A DNA stretch of 64,000 nt from Lyngbya sp. HA4199-MV5 (GTDB lineage Bacteria > Cyanobacteriota > Cyanobacteriia > Leptolyngbyales > Leptolyngbyaceae): positions 48,445 through 112,444 of the forward strand of contig JAHHHL010000022.1 of assembly GCA_019359375.1 (NCBI GenBank), in the 5' to 3' direction. Made by a program: the position numbers and the translations under genes. This document shows positions 18,201 to 26,629 of the stretch, piece by piece (position 1 is the stretch's first letter; each line of letters begins with the position of its first letter). Below the pieces are notes generated by a model. That model was not told the DNA's origin. It did no database searches and worked only from the letters and a program-made list of their open reading frames with translations.

Positions 18201-19493
18201 ATGACTCTTAATAGTAATTCGGCTGCAACTTCAATGGCGCTCAATGAACATTTGGGCGAGGCTCACGATGGCTCTCATCCCGAAGGGCAGAATAACTTTT
18301 CGCTGCCAGTGGAGACATCAAACCCCTTCGGCAACTCCGGACTACACTTAAGTCAACCTGCAAACGCAAAAGGTCAACCGGGGGAAGATTCAAAGAGGGG
18401 TGATATTGTGCCAAGTAGCGTAGCCAAAATTAAGGTGATTGGAGTTGGCGGCGGTGGCGGTAATGCGGTTAACCGCATGATTGCGAGCGATGTGGCAGGC
18501 GTTGAGTTTTGGTCAATTAATACAGACGCTCAGGCGCTTACCTACGCGACAGCCATTAACCGTCTGCATATTGGGCAAAAGCTAACGCGTGGTTTGGGTG
18601 CGGGCGGCAACCCTGCGATCGGTCAAAAAGCCGCCGAAGAATCGCGTGACGAAATTGCGACAGCACTCGAAAATGCCGATCTTGTCTTTATCACAGCAGG
18701 TATGGGAGGCGGTACAGGTACCGGAGCAGCCCCGATCGTGGCGGAAGTTGCCAAAGAAATGGGTGCGCTCACTGTAGGTGTGGTGACTCGTCCGTTTACC
18801 TTTGAAGGGCGACGACGCACCAGTCAGGCAGAAGAAGGGATCGCCGCGCTGCAAAGTCGGGTTGATACCTTAATCGTGATCCCCAATGACAAACTGCTCT
18901 CCGTGATTTCAGAGCAAACGCCTGTACAGGAAGCGTTTCGCGTCGCAGACGACATTTTACGTCAGGGCGTACAGGGTATCTCAGACATTATTACGATTCC
19001 AGGCTTGGTAAACGTTGACTTTGCCGACGTGCGGGCAGTGATGGCAGATGCAGGCTCAGCGCTGATGGGCATCGGTATTGGCTCTGGAAAGTCTAGAGCG
19101 AGAGAGGCTGCTGTGGCTTCGATATCGTCGCCCTTGCTGGAGTCCTCGATCGAAGGTGCGCGTGGCGTAGTCTTCAACATTACAGGTGGATCGGATCTAA
19201 CACTGCATGAAGTGAACGCCGCAGCAGAAATTATTTACGAAGTGGTTGACCCCGAAGCAAACATTATCTTTGGCGCGGTAATTGATGAGCGGATGCAGGG
19301 CGAACTGCGGATCACGGTGATTGCCACGGGCTTTACCCATGAGATGCGGCAGCAAACCCTATCGAAGCCGACGACGACACGGCGACCAATGGCACCACCC
19401 TCTGCAAGCAACCCGCCGCCATCAGACCCCAAAAATAAACCGACAGGTCTGGACATTCCTGAGTTTTTGCAGCGGCGAAGACCCCCTCGCTAA
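18201..19493 (+). CDS. ftsZ: FtsZ, tubulin-like division GTPase
   Basis: A 430-residue protein. [18 protein letters not shown] is the N-terminal GTP-binding strand, [20 protein letters not shown] the tubulin signature, and [20 protein letters not shown] the T7 loop. The C-terminal peptide [11 protein letters not shown] is the conserved FtsA/SepF/FtsQ-binding tail. The first 75 or so residues are a poorly conserved extension typical of cyanobacteria. An internal start is possible, but the chosen ATG gives continuous coding sequence. FtsZ assembles the Z ring. A perfect 30-bp palindrome follows the stop. Confidence 0.96.
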   Translation: MTLNSNSAATSMALNEHLGEAHDGSHPEGQNNFSLPVETSNPFGNSGLHLSQPANAKGQPGEDSKRGDIVPSSVAKIKVIGVGGGGGNAVNRMIASDVAGVEFWSINTDAQALTYATAINRLHIGQKLTRGLGAGGNPAIGQKAAEESRDEIATALENADLVFITAGMGGGTGTGAAPIVAEVAKEMGALTVGVVTRPFTFEGRRRTSQAEEGIAALQSRVDTLIVIPNDKLLSVISEQTPVQEAFRVADDILRQGVQGISDIITIPGLVNVDFADVRAVMADAGSALMGIGIGSGKSRAREAAVASISSPLLESSIEGARGVVFNITGGSDLTLHEVNAAAEIIYEVVDPEANIIFGAVIDERMQGELRITVIATGFTHEMRQQTLSKPTTTRRPMAPPSASNPPPSDPKNKPTGLDIPEFLQRRRPPR

Positions 19494-19503
19494 GAAGACC
19501 GCC

Positions 19504-19533
19504 CGTAGGGGCATACGACCGTATGCCCCTACG
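19504..19533. terminator. Perfect palindrome after ftsZ, probable terminator
   Basis: CGTAGGGGCATACG-AC-CGTATGCCCCTACG, a 14-bp perfect stem 10 bp after the ftsZ stop. It belongs to the GTAGGGGC palindrome family also seen at 7745 and 16998. It lacks a T run, so it may work as a hairpin-only barrier or simply be a repeat. Confidence 0.5.
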
Positions 19534-19550
19534 TGGATTAAATAACCTGC

Positions 19551-19621
19551 GTAGGTTGGGTTGAAACATGAAACCCAACATCGATGGAGGCGTTGGGTTT
19601 CGCGGACTCAACCCAACCTAC
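19551..19621. repeat. GTAGGTTGGGTT long inverted repeat
   Basis: Arms GTAGGTTGGGTTGA and its complement TCAACCCAACCTAC enclose a second hairpin GAAACCCAAC...GTTGGGTTTC. It lies between the convergent ftsZ and nblS genes and is typical of cyanobacterial dispersed repeats. Confidence 0.75.
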
Positions 19622-19656
19622 CCAAAGCGGTGTTATTTAATTTTCATTTCTTAGAA

Positions 19657-21753
19657 TTAGGCGGTCACTGGGCTAGTTTGAGTTTCTGTAGACGGGCTGA
19701 CTTTCGATGCATCGGCTTCCGCTGCATGGACCTCGATCGCCCCCTGGCTTTCGTCGTGCTGGTCATCGTGTCTTTCAACCGTTTCGGCGATCGCATCGTC
19801 TTGAAACACTCTGAGGTCAAACCAAAACGTTGTGCCAACCCCCACTTCGCTCACGATGTACACACGGCTCCGATGCTTCTCAATAATGTTCCGCACAATG
19901 GATAAGCCTAAGCCAGTGCCTTCCAGCGTATGTACCCGGTTTTCAACACGAAAGAACCGATCGAAGATAGCGACCTGATCTTCGGTATCAATCCCAATGC
20001 CTGTATCTGCTACCTCAAGCCGCACCTGCTGAAAGTTAGCTTCTGACGTGTCTGCGATCGCGGCACTCTCGACCGGCGGACGCAGAAAGGGATGTGCCCG
20101 GTGGGTATTAGAAGACACGCTGTCATTTAGCAAGTAGGCGCGGATTGCCACTTTGCCCCCAGTTTCGGTGAATTTCAGCGCATTGCCCACCAGGTTCGTA
20201 AACACCTGAAGCAGCAAATCGTAGTGACCGAAAACAGACGGGAGATCGGGTTGAATCTCTTGAATGAGTTCAATGCCTTTGTCGCGTGCATTTAAGCGGT
20301 AGGTACGCAGGGTTTGCTCGATCGGCTGCGCCAGATCCACCGATTCAAAGTTGTAGAGCTTGAAGGATTCCAACCGCGACAAATCCAACACGTCATTCAC
20401 CAGACGCGTGAGGCGATCGGTTTCACGGTTGGCGGTTTCCAGGAACTCTCGCTGTTCCTCCACACTCAGGTCTTCACCATATTCGTGCAGGGTTTCGATA
20501 AAGGATTTGATGTTAAACAGCGGCGTTCTCAATTCGTGAGACACGTTGCTGATGAACTGGCTCTTTGCTTCGTTGAGTTCGGCTTCGCGGGTAATGTCTT
20601 GCACGGTCATCGCAATGCCTTTGATACTCTCTCGCGACAGGTCAAGTACGGTCGTGAGCAGGATCCGCACGGTGCGATCGAGGGGTTCCTTCAGCGCAAT
20701 GCGAAATTCTGCCCCTTCCCGCAGTTCGCCTTTCGCAATCTGGTAAAGCGGACGGGTAATTTCTGCCTGCACAGGTGAGGGCAACAGCCGTAGCAGATTG
20801 CTGCCTTCAACAGGCTTGCCCTCCCAGCCAAAGAGACGACGCGCTGTGGGGTTGACCAGGACAATCTGCATGTCCATATCCAGCAGCACGGCACCATCGG
20901 CGATCGTCGAGACCAGCGTTTCGAGCTTGGCTTTTTCGGCAGTCAATTCTTCGATATTTTGCTCTTCGTAGCGCTCTAGCTTTTCTGCCATCTCGTTGAA
21001 GCTGCCAATCAGTTCGCCCAGTTCACCGCCCAGCGGCAGATCAACCCGCTGCTTGAAGTTCCCAGAGGCAATGTTTTTGACCCCCACCAGCAGCTCTTTG
21101 ATCGGTTTGGTAATGGTCAGCGCGTTAAAAACCGCACCCAGAATCACCATGACCCAGATGGAGACAAAGACGGCGATCGTCACATCGCGCGTCAAATGAG
21201 AGGACGTAACCACTGTGGGGTTAGGATTGGTGCCGATCGCCAGCACCCCTTTGTAAATGCCTTCATCCACCAGAGGCACAAACACATCAGTGACTTCCCC
21301 ATCGGGTGTCACGTGCTGCCTCACCATTGGCACATCCGTATTTTCGGCATAGTTGTCGGGCAGATGAATTTTGCGGCGAATGGTCAGCGAGTTCTGGACT
21401 TCTGACTCGGAAAACGGAATGCCGAAAAAGATATTGCCTTCTGCATCGGCATACAGCATGTAGCGAATGCTGGAGGTGCTGCTGTAAAAGCGGTGGGAGA
21501 AGCGCGCCAGTTCGGTACGATTTTCGTCAATCAGCGGTGTCACATTCGCAGCCAGCAACAAGCCCAGGTCACGCCCAAAGCGCGTATCGTTGAGCCGTGC
21601 ATCTGCCTGAATCGTGTTGACCGCCCAAAAGGTCAGCCCGCTCATGATGAGTGAGACGACCAGCGTTGCCGCTGCCATGAGTTTGGTCTGGAGGGTAAAC
21701 TCTGACCACCAACTGGCAATAGCGGCGCGAATTTGGCTCAGGAAGACAAGCAC
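19657..21753 (-). CDS. nblS: NblS (Hik33/DspA) sensor histidine kinase
   Basis: A 698-residue membrane kinase. Two N-terminal transmembrane helices (about residues 27-47 and 188-210) flank a sensor domain; then HAMP (to about 265), coiled coil, a PAS domain (TIADGAVLLDMDMQIVLVNP), HisKA with phospho-acceptor SHELRTPLFNIKSF, and HATPase with NLVGNALKFTETGG, DTGIGI and GTGLGLSIV. The order and length match NblS, the nearly universal cyanobacterial kinase that controls high-light, nutrient and phycobilisome-degradation genes, usually through RpaB. The C-terminal 50 residues are an acidic, variable tail. purD lies 95 bp upstream on the same strand. Confidence 0.9.
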   Translation of the reverse strand: MLVFLSQIRAAIASWWSEFTLQTKLMAAATLVVSLIMSGLTFWAVNTIQADARLNDTRFGRDLGLLLAANVTPLIDENRTELARFSHRFYSSTSSIRYMLYADAEGNIFFGIPFSESEVQNSLTIRRKIHLPDNYAENTDVPMVRQHVTPDGEVTDVFVPLVDEGIYKGVLAIGTNPNPTVVTSSHLTRDVTIAVFVSIWVMVILGAVFNALTITKPIKELLVGVKNIASGNFKQRVDLPLGGELGELIGSFNEMAEKLERYEEQNIEELTAEKAKLETLVSTIADGAVLLDMDMQIVLVNPTARRLFGWEGKPVEGSNLLRLLPSPVQAEITRPLYQIAKGELREGAEFRIALKEPLDRTVRILLTTVLDLSRESIKGIAMTVQDITREAELNEAKSQFISNVSHELRTPLFNIKSFIETLHEYGEDLSVEEQREFLETANRETDRLTRLVNDVLDLSRLESFKLYNFESVDLAQPIEQTLRTYRLNARDKGIELIQEIQPDLPSVFGHYDLLLQVFTNLVGNALKFTETGGKVAIRAYLLNDSVSSNTHRAHPFLRPPVESAAIADTSEANFQQVRLEVADTGIGIDTEDQVAIFDRFFRVENRVHTLEGTGLGLSIVRNIIEKHRSRVYIVSEVGVGTTFWFDLRVFQDDAIAETVERHDDQHDESQGAIEVHAAEADASKVSPSTETQTSPVTA

Positions 21754-21759
21754 TGGCAG

Positions 21760-21845
21760 AGGGAAGTTGTTAGTTTTTAGTTGTTAGTTTTTAGTGATCA
21801 TCTTCGTCTAACAACGAACAACTAACAACTAACTACTCTCACTAT
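21760..21845. repeat. GTTAGTT heptanucleotide repeats, inverted
   Basis: GTTGTTAGTTTTTAGTTGTTAG on the left and AACAACTAACAACTAAC on the right form a long imperfect stem around about 21800 between purD and nblS. Confidence 0.65.
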
Positions 21846-21848
21846 AAG

Positions 21849-23141
21849 TTAACTGGAGGCGGACTCGGCAGTTCTCACCCGATCGCCAATATCATGCCGA
21901 TAGTAAGCACCGTCGAAGTGGGTGGCATTAACGGCAGCATACGCCTGGGCGATCGCAGCATCAAACGTTTCACCCGTCGCGGTTACGCCCAACACACGTC
22001 CGCCATCCGTCACCAGCCTTTGCTGCTTGAGTTGGGTGCCTGCATGAAAGACCACAGCCCCTTGTTCTTCTGCTGCGTCAACGCCTGTAATGCGATCGCC
22101 CTTACGGAACCCTCCAGGATATCCCTCAGCCGCCATGACAACGCAGGCAGCGGCACCCGCTTTCCAAACGATCGGGGGCTGAGCGGCTAGTCGCTTTTGG
22201 GCACAGGCTAGCAGCAGTTCATCCAGTGGGGTCTCTAGCAGCGGCAAGATGGCTTGAGTTTCAGGATCGCCAAAGCGACAGTTGAACTCAATCACGTTTG
22301 GATCGCCTTCAGGCGTGATCATTAAGCCTGCATACAGCACACCGCAGTAGTCAATCTTGCGCTCTTGCAGGGCGGCGATCGTCGGCTCCAGAATTTCGGT
22401 TTGAATGCGCTGCATCAAGGCAGGTGTGGCGATCGGCGCAGGCGCGTAGGCACCCATGCCACCGGTGTTGAGTCCCGTATCCCCATCACCAATGCGCTTG
22501 TGGTCTTGGGCTGGCAGCAGCGGACGAATGGTGATGCCGTCAGTGATCGCTAGTACCGACACTTCCTGCCCGGTGAGGCATGCTTCGATGACGACGCGCT
22601 CCCCTGCCTTGCCAAACTGTCCCTCAAAAATAGCGGCGATCGCAGCCTGAGCTTCTGCAACCGTGGCTGCAACGGTAACGCCTTTGCCTGCTGCCAATCC
22701 GTCTGCTTTCACGACGATCGGGGCACCCTGAGCCTGTACATACGCCTGAGCAGCATCTTTCTCGGTAAAAACGGCGGCTTGAGCTGTGGGAATATTGGCT
22801 TCTTGCATCAGTGCCTTTGCCCAGGCTTTACTCGCTTCAATCTGAGCACCCAGCCGCGTCGGTCCAAACACGGTAAGATGCTGATGCCGCAAATAGTCCG
22901 TAATGCCTGCTGCCAAAGGAACTTCAGGACCAATCACCACCAACGCAATGCCGTTTACCAGGGCAAAGCGTCCAATGCCTTCAAAATCGTCAAGGCTCAG
23001 CGGCAAGTTCTGGCAGTGGGCTAACGAGGCGGTGCCCCCATTACCAGGAATGCACGTCACCTGCTGAACTTTAGGAGATTGCAGTAGCTTCCATGCCAGG
23101 GCATGTTCACGACCGCCATTGCCAACAACCAAAACTTTCAC
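21849..23141 (-). CDS. purD: Phosphoribosylamine-glycine ligase (GARS)
   Basis: A 430-residue ATP-grasp enzyme. MKVLVVGNGGREHALAWKLL opening, GPEVPLAAGITDYLR, the ATP-grasp lid APIVVKADGLAAGKGVTVA, LLPAQDHKRIGDGDTGLNTG and VIEFNCRFGDPETQ are diagnostic. It makes glycinamide ribonucleotide in purine synthesis. Adjacent to nblS, an association seen in other cyanobacteria. Confidence 0.96.
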   Translation of the reverse strand: MKVLVVGNGGREHALAWKLLQSPKVQQVTCIPGNGGTASLAHCQNLPLSLDDFEGIGRFALVNGIALVVIGPEVPLAAGITDYLRHQHLTVFGPTRLGAQIEASKAWAKALMQEANIPTAQAAVFTEKDAAQAYVQAQGAPIVVKADGLAAGKGVTVAATVAEAQAAIAAIFEGQFGKAGERVVIEACLTGQEVSVLAITDGITIRPLLPAQDHKRIGDGDTGLNTGGMGAYAPAPIATPALMQRIQTEILEPTIAALQERKIDYCGVLYAGLMITPEGDPNVIEFNCRFGDPETQAILPLLETPLDELLLACAQKRLAAQPPIVWKAGAAACVVMAAEGYPGGFRKGDRITGVDAAEEQGAVVFHAGTQLKQQRLVTDGGRVLGVTATGETFDAAIAQAYAAVNATHFDGAYYRHDIGDRVRTAESASS

Positions 23142-23575
23142 GGTTTCTCTCTCACCCTTGAACTAGCTGGGCTATGAACAAACGCTATCCTCCAGAGCAA
23201 CATTCAACGCTGGAACAACCTGGCATCCCGGATGAGAAGCAACCTTTGTGGAGATTGCCACAGACCTGATGGGGACTATGCCCATAGCGTCCCATCGTCT
23301 AAAATGCCTGGTTTTACGTTTACGCCATCGCGCAGCTAAGTGCAATTCATTATGCCACCTTCGATTACGCAATGGTGATGAGGTGGACACAAAGACCACA
23401 GGCACTTTATAACGGAGACGTTAGGCAAACGCCTTACACGATCGCAGAACTTGATGCGATCGCGGCGTTCGTTCCTTGTAAGGTTAACTTGGTGCGCGAG
23501 TGGCTGCGATCGTGATTGCAGCGGTCTGAGGCACTGGTTAAAGGTTGATGCCGTTGGTTGGGGGAGACGTAGGAT
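23142..23575. other. Divergent intergenic region, no gene seen
   Basis: About 430 bp between divergent purD and the TPR gene. Short open frames occur on both strands but show no recognisable protein character and overlap each other. It should hold the promoters of both flanking genes. Confidence 0.5.
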
Positions 23576-23638
23576 ATGCCAGCACCTGGAGACGATACGC
23601 AAGGGTGGAAAACCCCGCGATTGGAAAGCAAGCAGCAG

Positions 23639-25039
23639 ATGCACATGCCCTGGCTTGCCTTTCCCGTTTGGTGGCTCGCGCTACCCTTGTTGATGGTTAG
23701 TGGCGTGGCATCACGGGCTGTAGCACAACCTACGCCAGCGCCATCAGCACCCGTGCTCACAACGCCCTCGCCTGCACCGGCACCCCCGTCTGAGCCGAAG
23801 CCAGCCGTGCAGCCAGAGCCAAAGCGCAATCCTGACGAGTTTCCACCCAACCCGCTGGAGATTAAAACGCCCGATCCGCTGCTTCCCCAAACGGCGAATC
23901 AGCAAGCGGTCAATCAGCGTCCCCTCTCGGCAGCAGAACGCAAGCAGTTGGCGATCACGCTAGACGGGCTGAACAGTCAGGCTACCGAAAAGCTGAAGCG
24001 GCGCGATCGCGTCGGAGCCTTTGATCTGTGGTATCGAGAGTTGCGGCTGCGGCGATCGCTCGGTGTGCTAGAAGAAGTGAAAGCGCTGGGACGAGTCGGA
24101 GAAGTAGCGTGGAAGGAAAACCTGGCACCCGATGTCCGGTGGATTACCAAGCGCCTTGATGTCATCCTATTGGAAAATCAGCTACCAACCGCACCGACTA
24201 ACCCAGCTAGCGATCCTGCATCTCAAACAGCCCTACCCCTCTCATCGACCCCAACCACGCTTAGCGCCAGCGATCGCGCCAGTCGGATTGCGGTTTTGGA
24301 AGCGCTGGGGTTGGCGTACCAGCAAATCAGGCTACCTCAAACCGCCGCCAGCATTTACCAGCAAATTTTAGCGGATGCAAAACAACGTCGGGATGAACGA
24401 AAAACAGACGCAACGCTGATCACGCTCGGTCAACTGTATCTCAACTGGTTGAATTACCCCAACGCCGCCTCAACGTATCGGGAGCTAGCAACCAGAGCCA
24501 AAGCACGGAGCGATCGCCCCAATGAAATTATTTATCTGACCCAACTGGCTTACGTGCACGAACAGGCAAAACAGCCCGAGCAGGCTATCGCTGCTCAGCA
24601 ACAGGTGGTCGCACTTTATGAAAAGGTGCCCGATCCCAAACCCATTCCCGCCTTAAAAATTAAGATTGGTGATAATTATCAGTTGCTTGCACGTCCTGAT
24701 CAGGCAGAGCAAAACTATCAGTCTGCCTATCAGTTGGCGCAATCAATTCTTCAGCTTGCCTACGCCAGTGAAGCGCTGCAAAAACTCGGCGTACTTTACC
24801 GCGCCAACGATCGCCTCGATGCCGCCCTCAAGGTCTTTGCCTACCTGGTAAGCCTTGAACAACAGTCCTACAACTTTTACGGCATGATGAATGCCTACGA
24901 CCAGATTGGACAAATTCAACTCGCTCGCAAACAAAATCAGCAAGCTTTAGCCGCTTTTCAGCAAGGGCTTCGCTTGGCAAAACAGCTTAAATATCGGCAA
25001 GACTACTTCACAGCGCAGATTCAGAAGATTGGTAAGTAG
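23639..25039 (+). CDS. Secreted TPR-repeat protein
   Basis: ATG 23639 gives a signal peptide (MPWLAFPVWWLALPLLMVSG, cleavage near AVAQP), followed by a Pro-rich linker (residues about 25-85) and at least six tetratricopeptide-like helix pairs, e.g. ALGLAYQQIRLPQTAASIYQ, TLGQLYLNWLNYPNAASTYR and KLGVLYRANDRLDAALKVFA. An upstream in-frame ATG at 23576 would bury the signal peptide. Probably a periplasmic or thylakoid-lumen scaffold; no enzyme domain. Length about 466 aa. Confidence 0.82.
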   Translation: MHMPWLAFPVWWLALPLLMVSGVASRAVAQPTPAPSAPVLTTPSPAPAPPSEPKPAVQPEPKRNPDEFPPNPLEIKTPDPLLPQTANQQAVNQRPLSAAERKQLAITLDGLNSQATEKLKRRDRVGAFDLWYRELRLRRSLGVLEEVKALGRVGEVAWKENLAPDVRWITKRLDVILLENQLPTAPTNPASDPASQTALPLSSTPTTLSASDRASRIAVLEALGLAYQQIRLPQTAASIYQQILADAKQRRDERKTDATLITLGQLYLNWLNYPNAASTYRELATRAKARSDRPNEIIYLTQLAYVHEQAKQPEQAIAAQQQVVALYEKVPDPKPIPALKIKIGDNYQLLARPDQAEQNYQSAYQLAQSILQLAYASEALQKLGVLYRANDRLDAALKVFAYLVSLEQQSYNFYGMMNAYDQIGQIQLARKQNQQALAAFQQGLRLAKQLKYRQDYFTAQIQKIGK

Positions 25040-25206
25040 TAGAACCCTTGCCTGATTCATGCAAGGCGGACAAGTTTGAAGTTACAGATCGACGCAATGC
25101 GGTTGGAGCGCAACCCAAAACGACGGCGGCAGGCGCGATCGCGTTCATACAGAGCTTCAGTGCCTTGGCAAGCGCAGTCAACGGCTACTTATGCAATCTG
25201 CAACCT

Positions 25207-26505
25207 CTATTTATTCATGCGCTCGTAGATGGCAGAAGAGGTAGGAGAATACTGAGTGAAATAGGTGAAGATCCAGAATTTAGTGTAGGAATCGATCGCA
25301 ACCGGAACGGTTGCAATGAATCCGTAGATAAACGTTTTATTTTCTGGTAGCCCGAAGTGAGAGGCAATTCCTTCCAGTAAGACTTCCCATCCTTCCGCTG
25401 AATGAAAGCCAACAAAAAAGTCTGTAATCAGAATAAAGAGCAAAACTTTGGCTGGATCGCTCAAGCCGAGAAAAACTCGGTTGATAAAGCGTTTGAGTAT
25501 TAATAGTTTACCTCGATTGAAGTAGACTAAGCCTGCAAAAATAACGAGTGAAACTCCATCAGAGAGCAGATTTATTAGACCGTTGAGTGCTTTTCCACGC
25601 GAGTCTTCCCAAAGATGAGTGGCTTCTTCTTTGAGCATTTCTGATGTCTCGTGTTGCGACATTTGTGGCAATACGCCCAACAGTTGACGCACTTCTAAGG
25701 ATTCTTTAAAGTGACCAAATTCGGTTAAGAAGTTCTCTCGAACTTCTTAACCGAATTTGGTGGCGTTATGGTCGCTGTAATGACTCAATAAGGGTTCAAA
25801 AATCAAGCTCTTCGTCAACGTATAAGCAACAAGCGGCACAATGAGCAGAATCACCAACCATCGGGCAGCAATGCGAGTCTGCCGCCGTTGACTGCGTAAT
25901 TCCGCAATGACTTTTTGTTCATAATCAGGATTGAGTTCTTTGGTGATTTGTCCAAATTGCCCAAACCTCGATCGCGGTTGCTTTTGCGTAACTCGATTAG
26001 CCTTGGCTGCTTCTGGTACGATGTTCGGCGTTTGAGTGGATACTGGAGTCATTTCTAACGTTTGATCAGACGCGATCGCAGAATTTGACACAGCCTCTCT
26101 TGGCTCAATCTCATTTAAGTCGATCGGATCATCAGATTGACGATATTTGGCAACGACTGATTCAATGAAGGCTAGTTTCTCTAGAATCAACGTTTCTGTT
26201 TCGGCAACTTCAGTTTCTTGACTCGATGCTTTGTGTTTAATCCAAACGCTTCCTAGCTTGAATTGAGCCAGATTGACTTTAATGGTAGCTAGCTCACGCT
26301 GAAGCTGCACCTGGAAATAATCAGTAATGATTTTTCCCTTGCTGTTCTCAGGTAAAACGCTTTTGCCGTTGAAGTGTTTAACTTCGATTTCCTTAATCGC
26401 AATGGCTGCACTGTAAGCAACTGTCAATTTCTGTAAAGCGCTTTGATTAACCCACTGATTGAGTTGAGTTAACCCACGATCGAACGATAAAAGTTTCCAG
26501 GTCAT
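25207..26505 (-). pseudogene. pxcA: pxcA (CemA-like) proton extrusion protein, interrupted by in-frame stop
   Basis: The N-terminal two-thirds (26505 to 25747) starts MTWKLLSFDRGLTQLNQWVN and has a long soluble part and one membrane helix (RWLVILLIVPLVAYTLTKSL), and ends SHYSDHNATKFG at a TAA. The same frame continues without shift as EVRENFLTEFGHFKESLEVRQL... through helices including VSLVIFAGLVYF and AKVLLFILITDFFVGFHSAEGWE, to YFTQYSPTSSAIYERMNK at 25207. The GFHSxxGWExxLEGI and GLPEN segments are the PxcA/CemA signature. Total length with the stop read through (432 codons) equals a normal PxcA. The stop lies inside a perfect 46-bp palindrome (25715-25760). PxcA acts in light-induced proton extrusion. 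It is either a pseudogene, two split polypeptides, or an assembly artefact. Confidence 0.85.
25715..25760. repeat. Perfect 21+4+21 palindrome inside pxcA
   Basis: Arms CCAAATTCGGTTAAGAAGTTC and its exact complement, around the 4-nt loop TCTC. It contributes the in-frame TAA that interrupts pxcA. Confidence 0.95.
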
Positions 26506-26565
26506 AGCGATGTCAAAAGGCTAAAAATAGTTGAGCGCGATGAGGGCGCGATCGCTCTTTGACCA

Positions 26566-26598
26566 AAACCTCGGAGGTTTGCGAAACCTCCGAGGTTT
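26566..26598. repeat. CCTCGGAGG palindrome between RND gene and pxcA
   Basis: AAACCTCGGAGGTTT-GCG-AAACCTCCGAGGTTT, perfect 15-bp arms. A related, wider-spaced copy is at 61361-61428. Confidence 0.8.
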
Positions 26599-26629
26599 GC
26601 GTGAGTCCTAGAATGGCTCCTGCTGGCTT

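Noticed and set aside
20314..20778. Plus-strand open frame of 154 codons within nblS
   Set aside because: It is the antisense shadow of the kinase domain, whose HisKA and PAS motifs on the other strand are unambiguous.
23172..23850. Overlapping short open frames between purD and the TPR gene
   Set aside because: They overlap each other, have no start context or family pattern, and one is antisense to the TPR gene's signal peptide.
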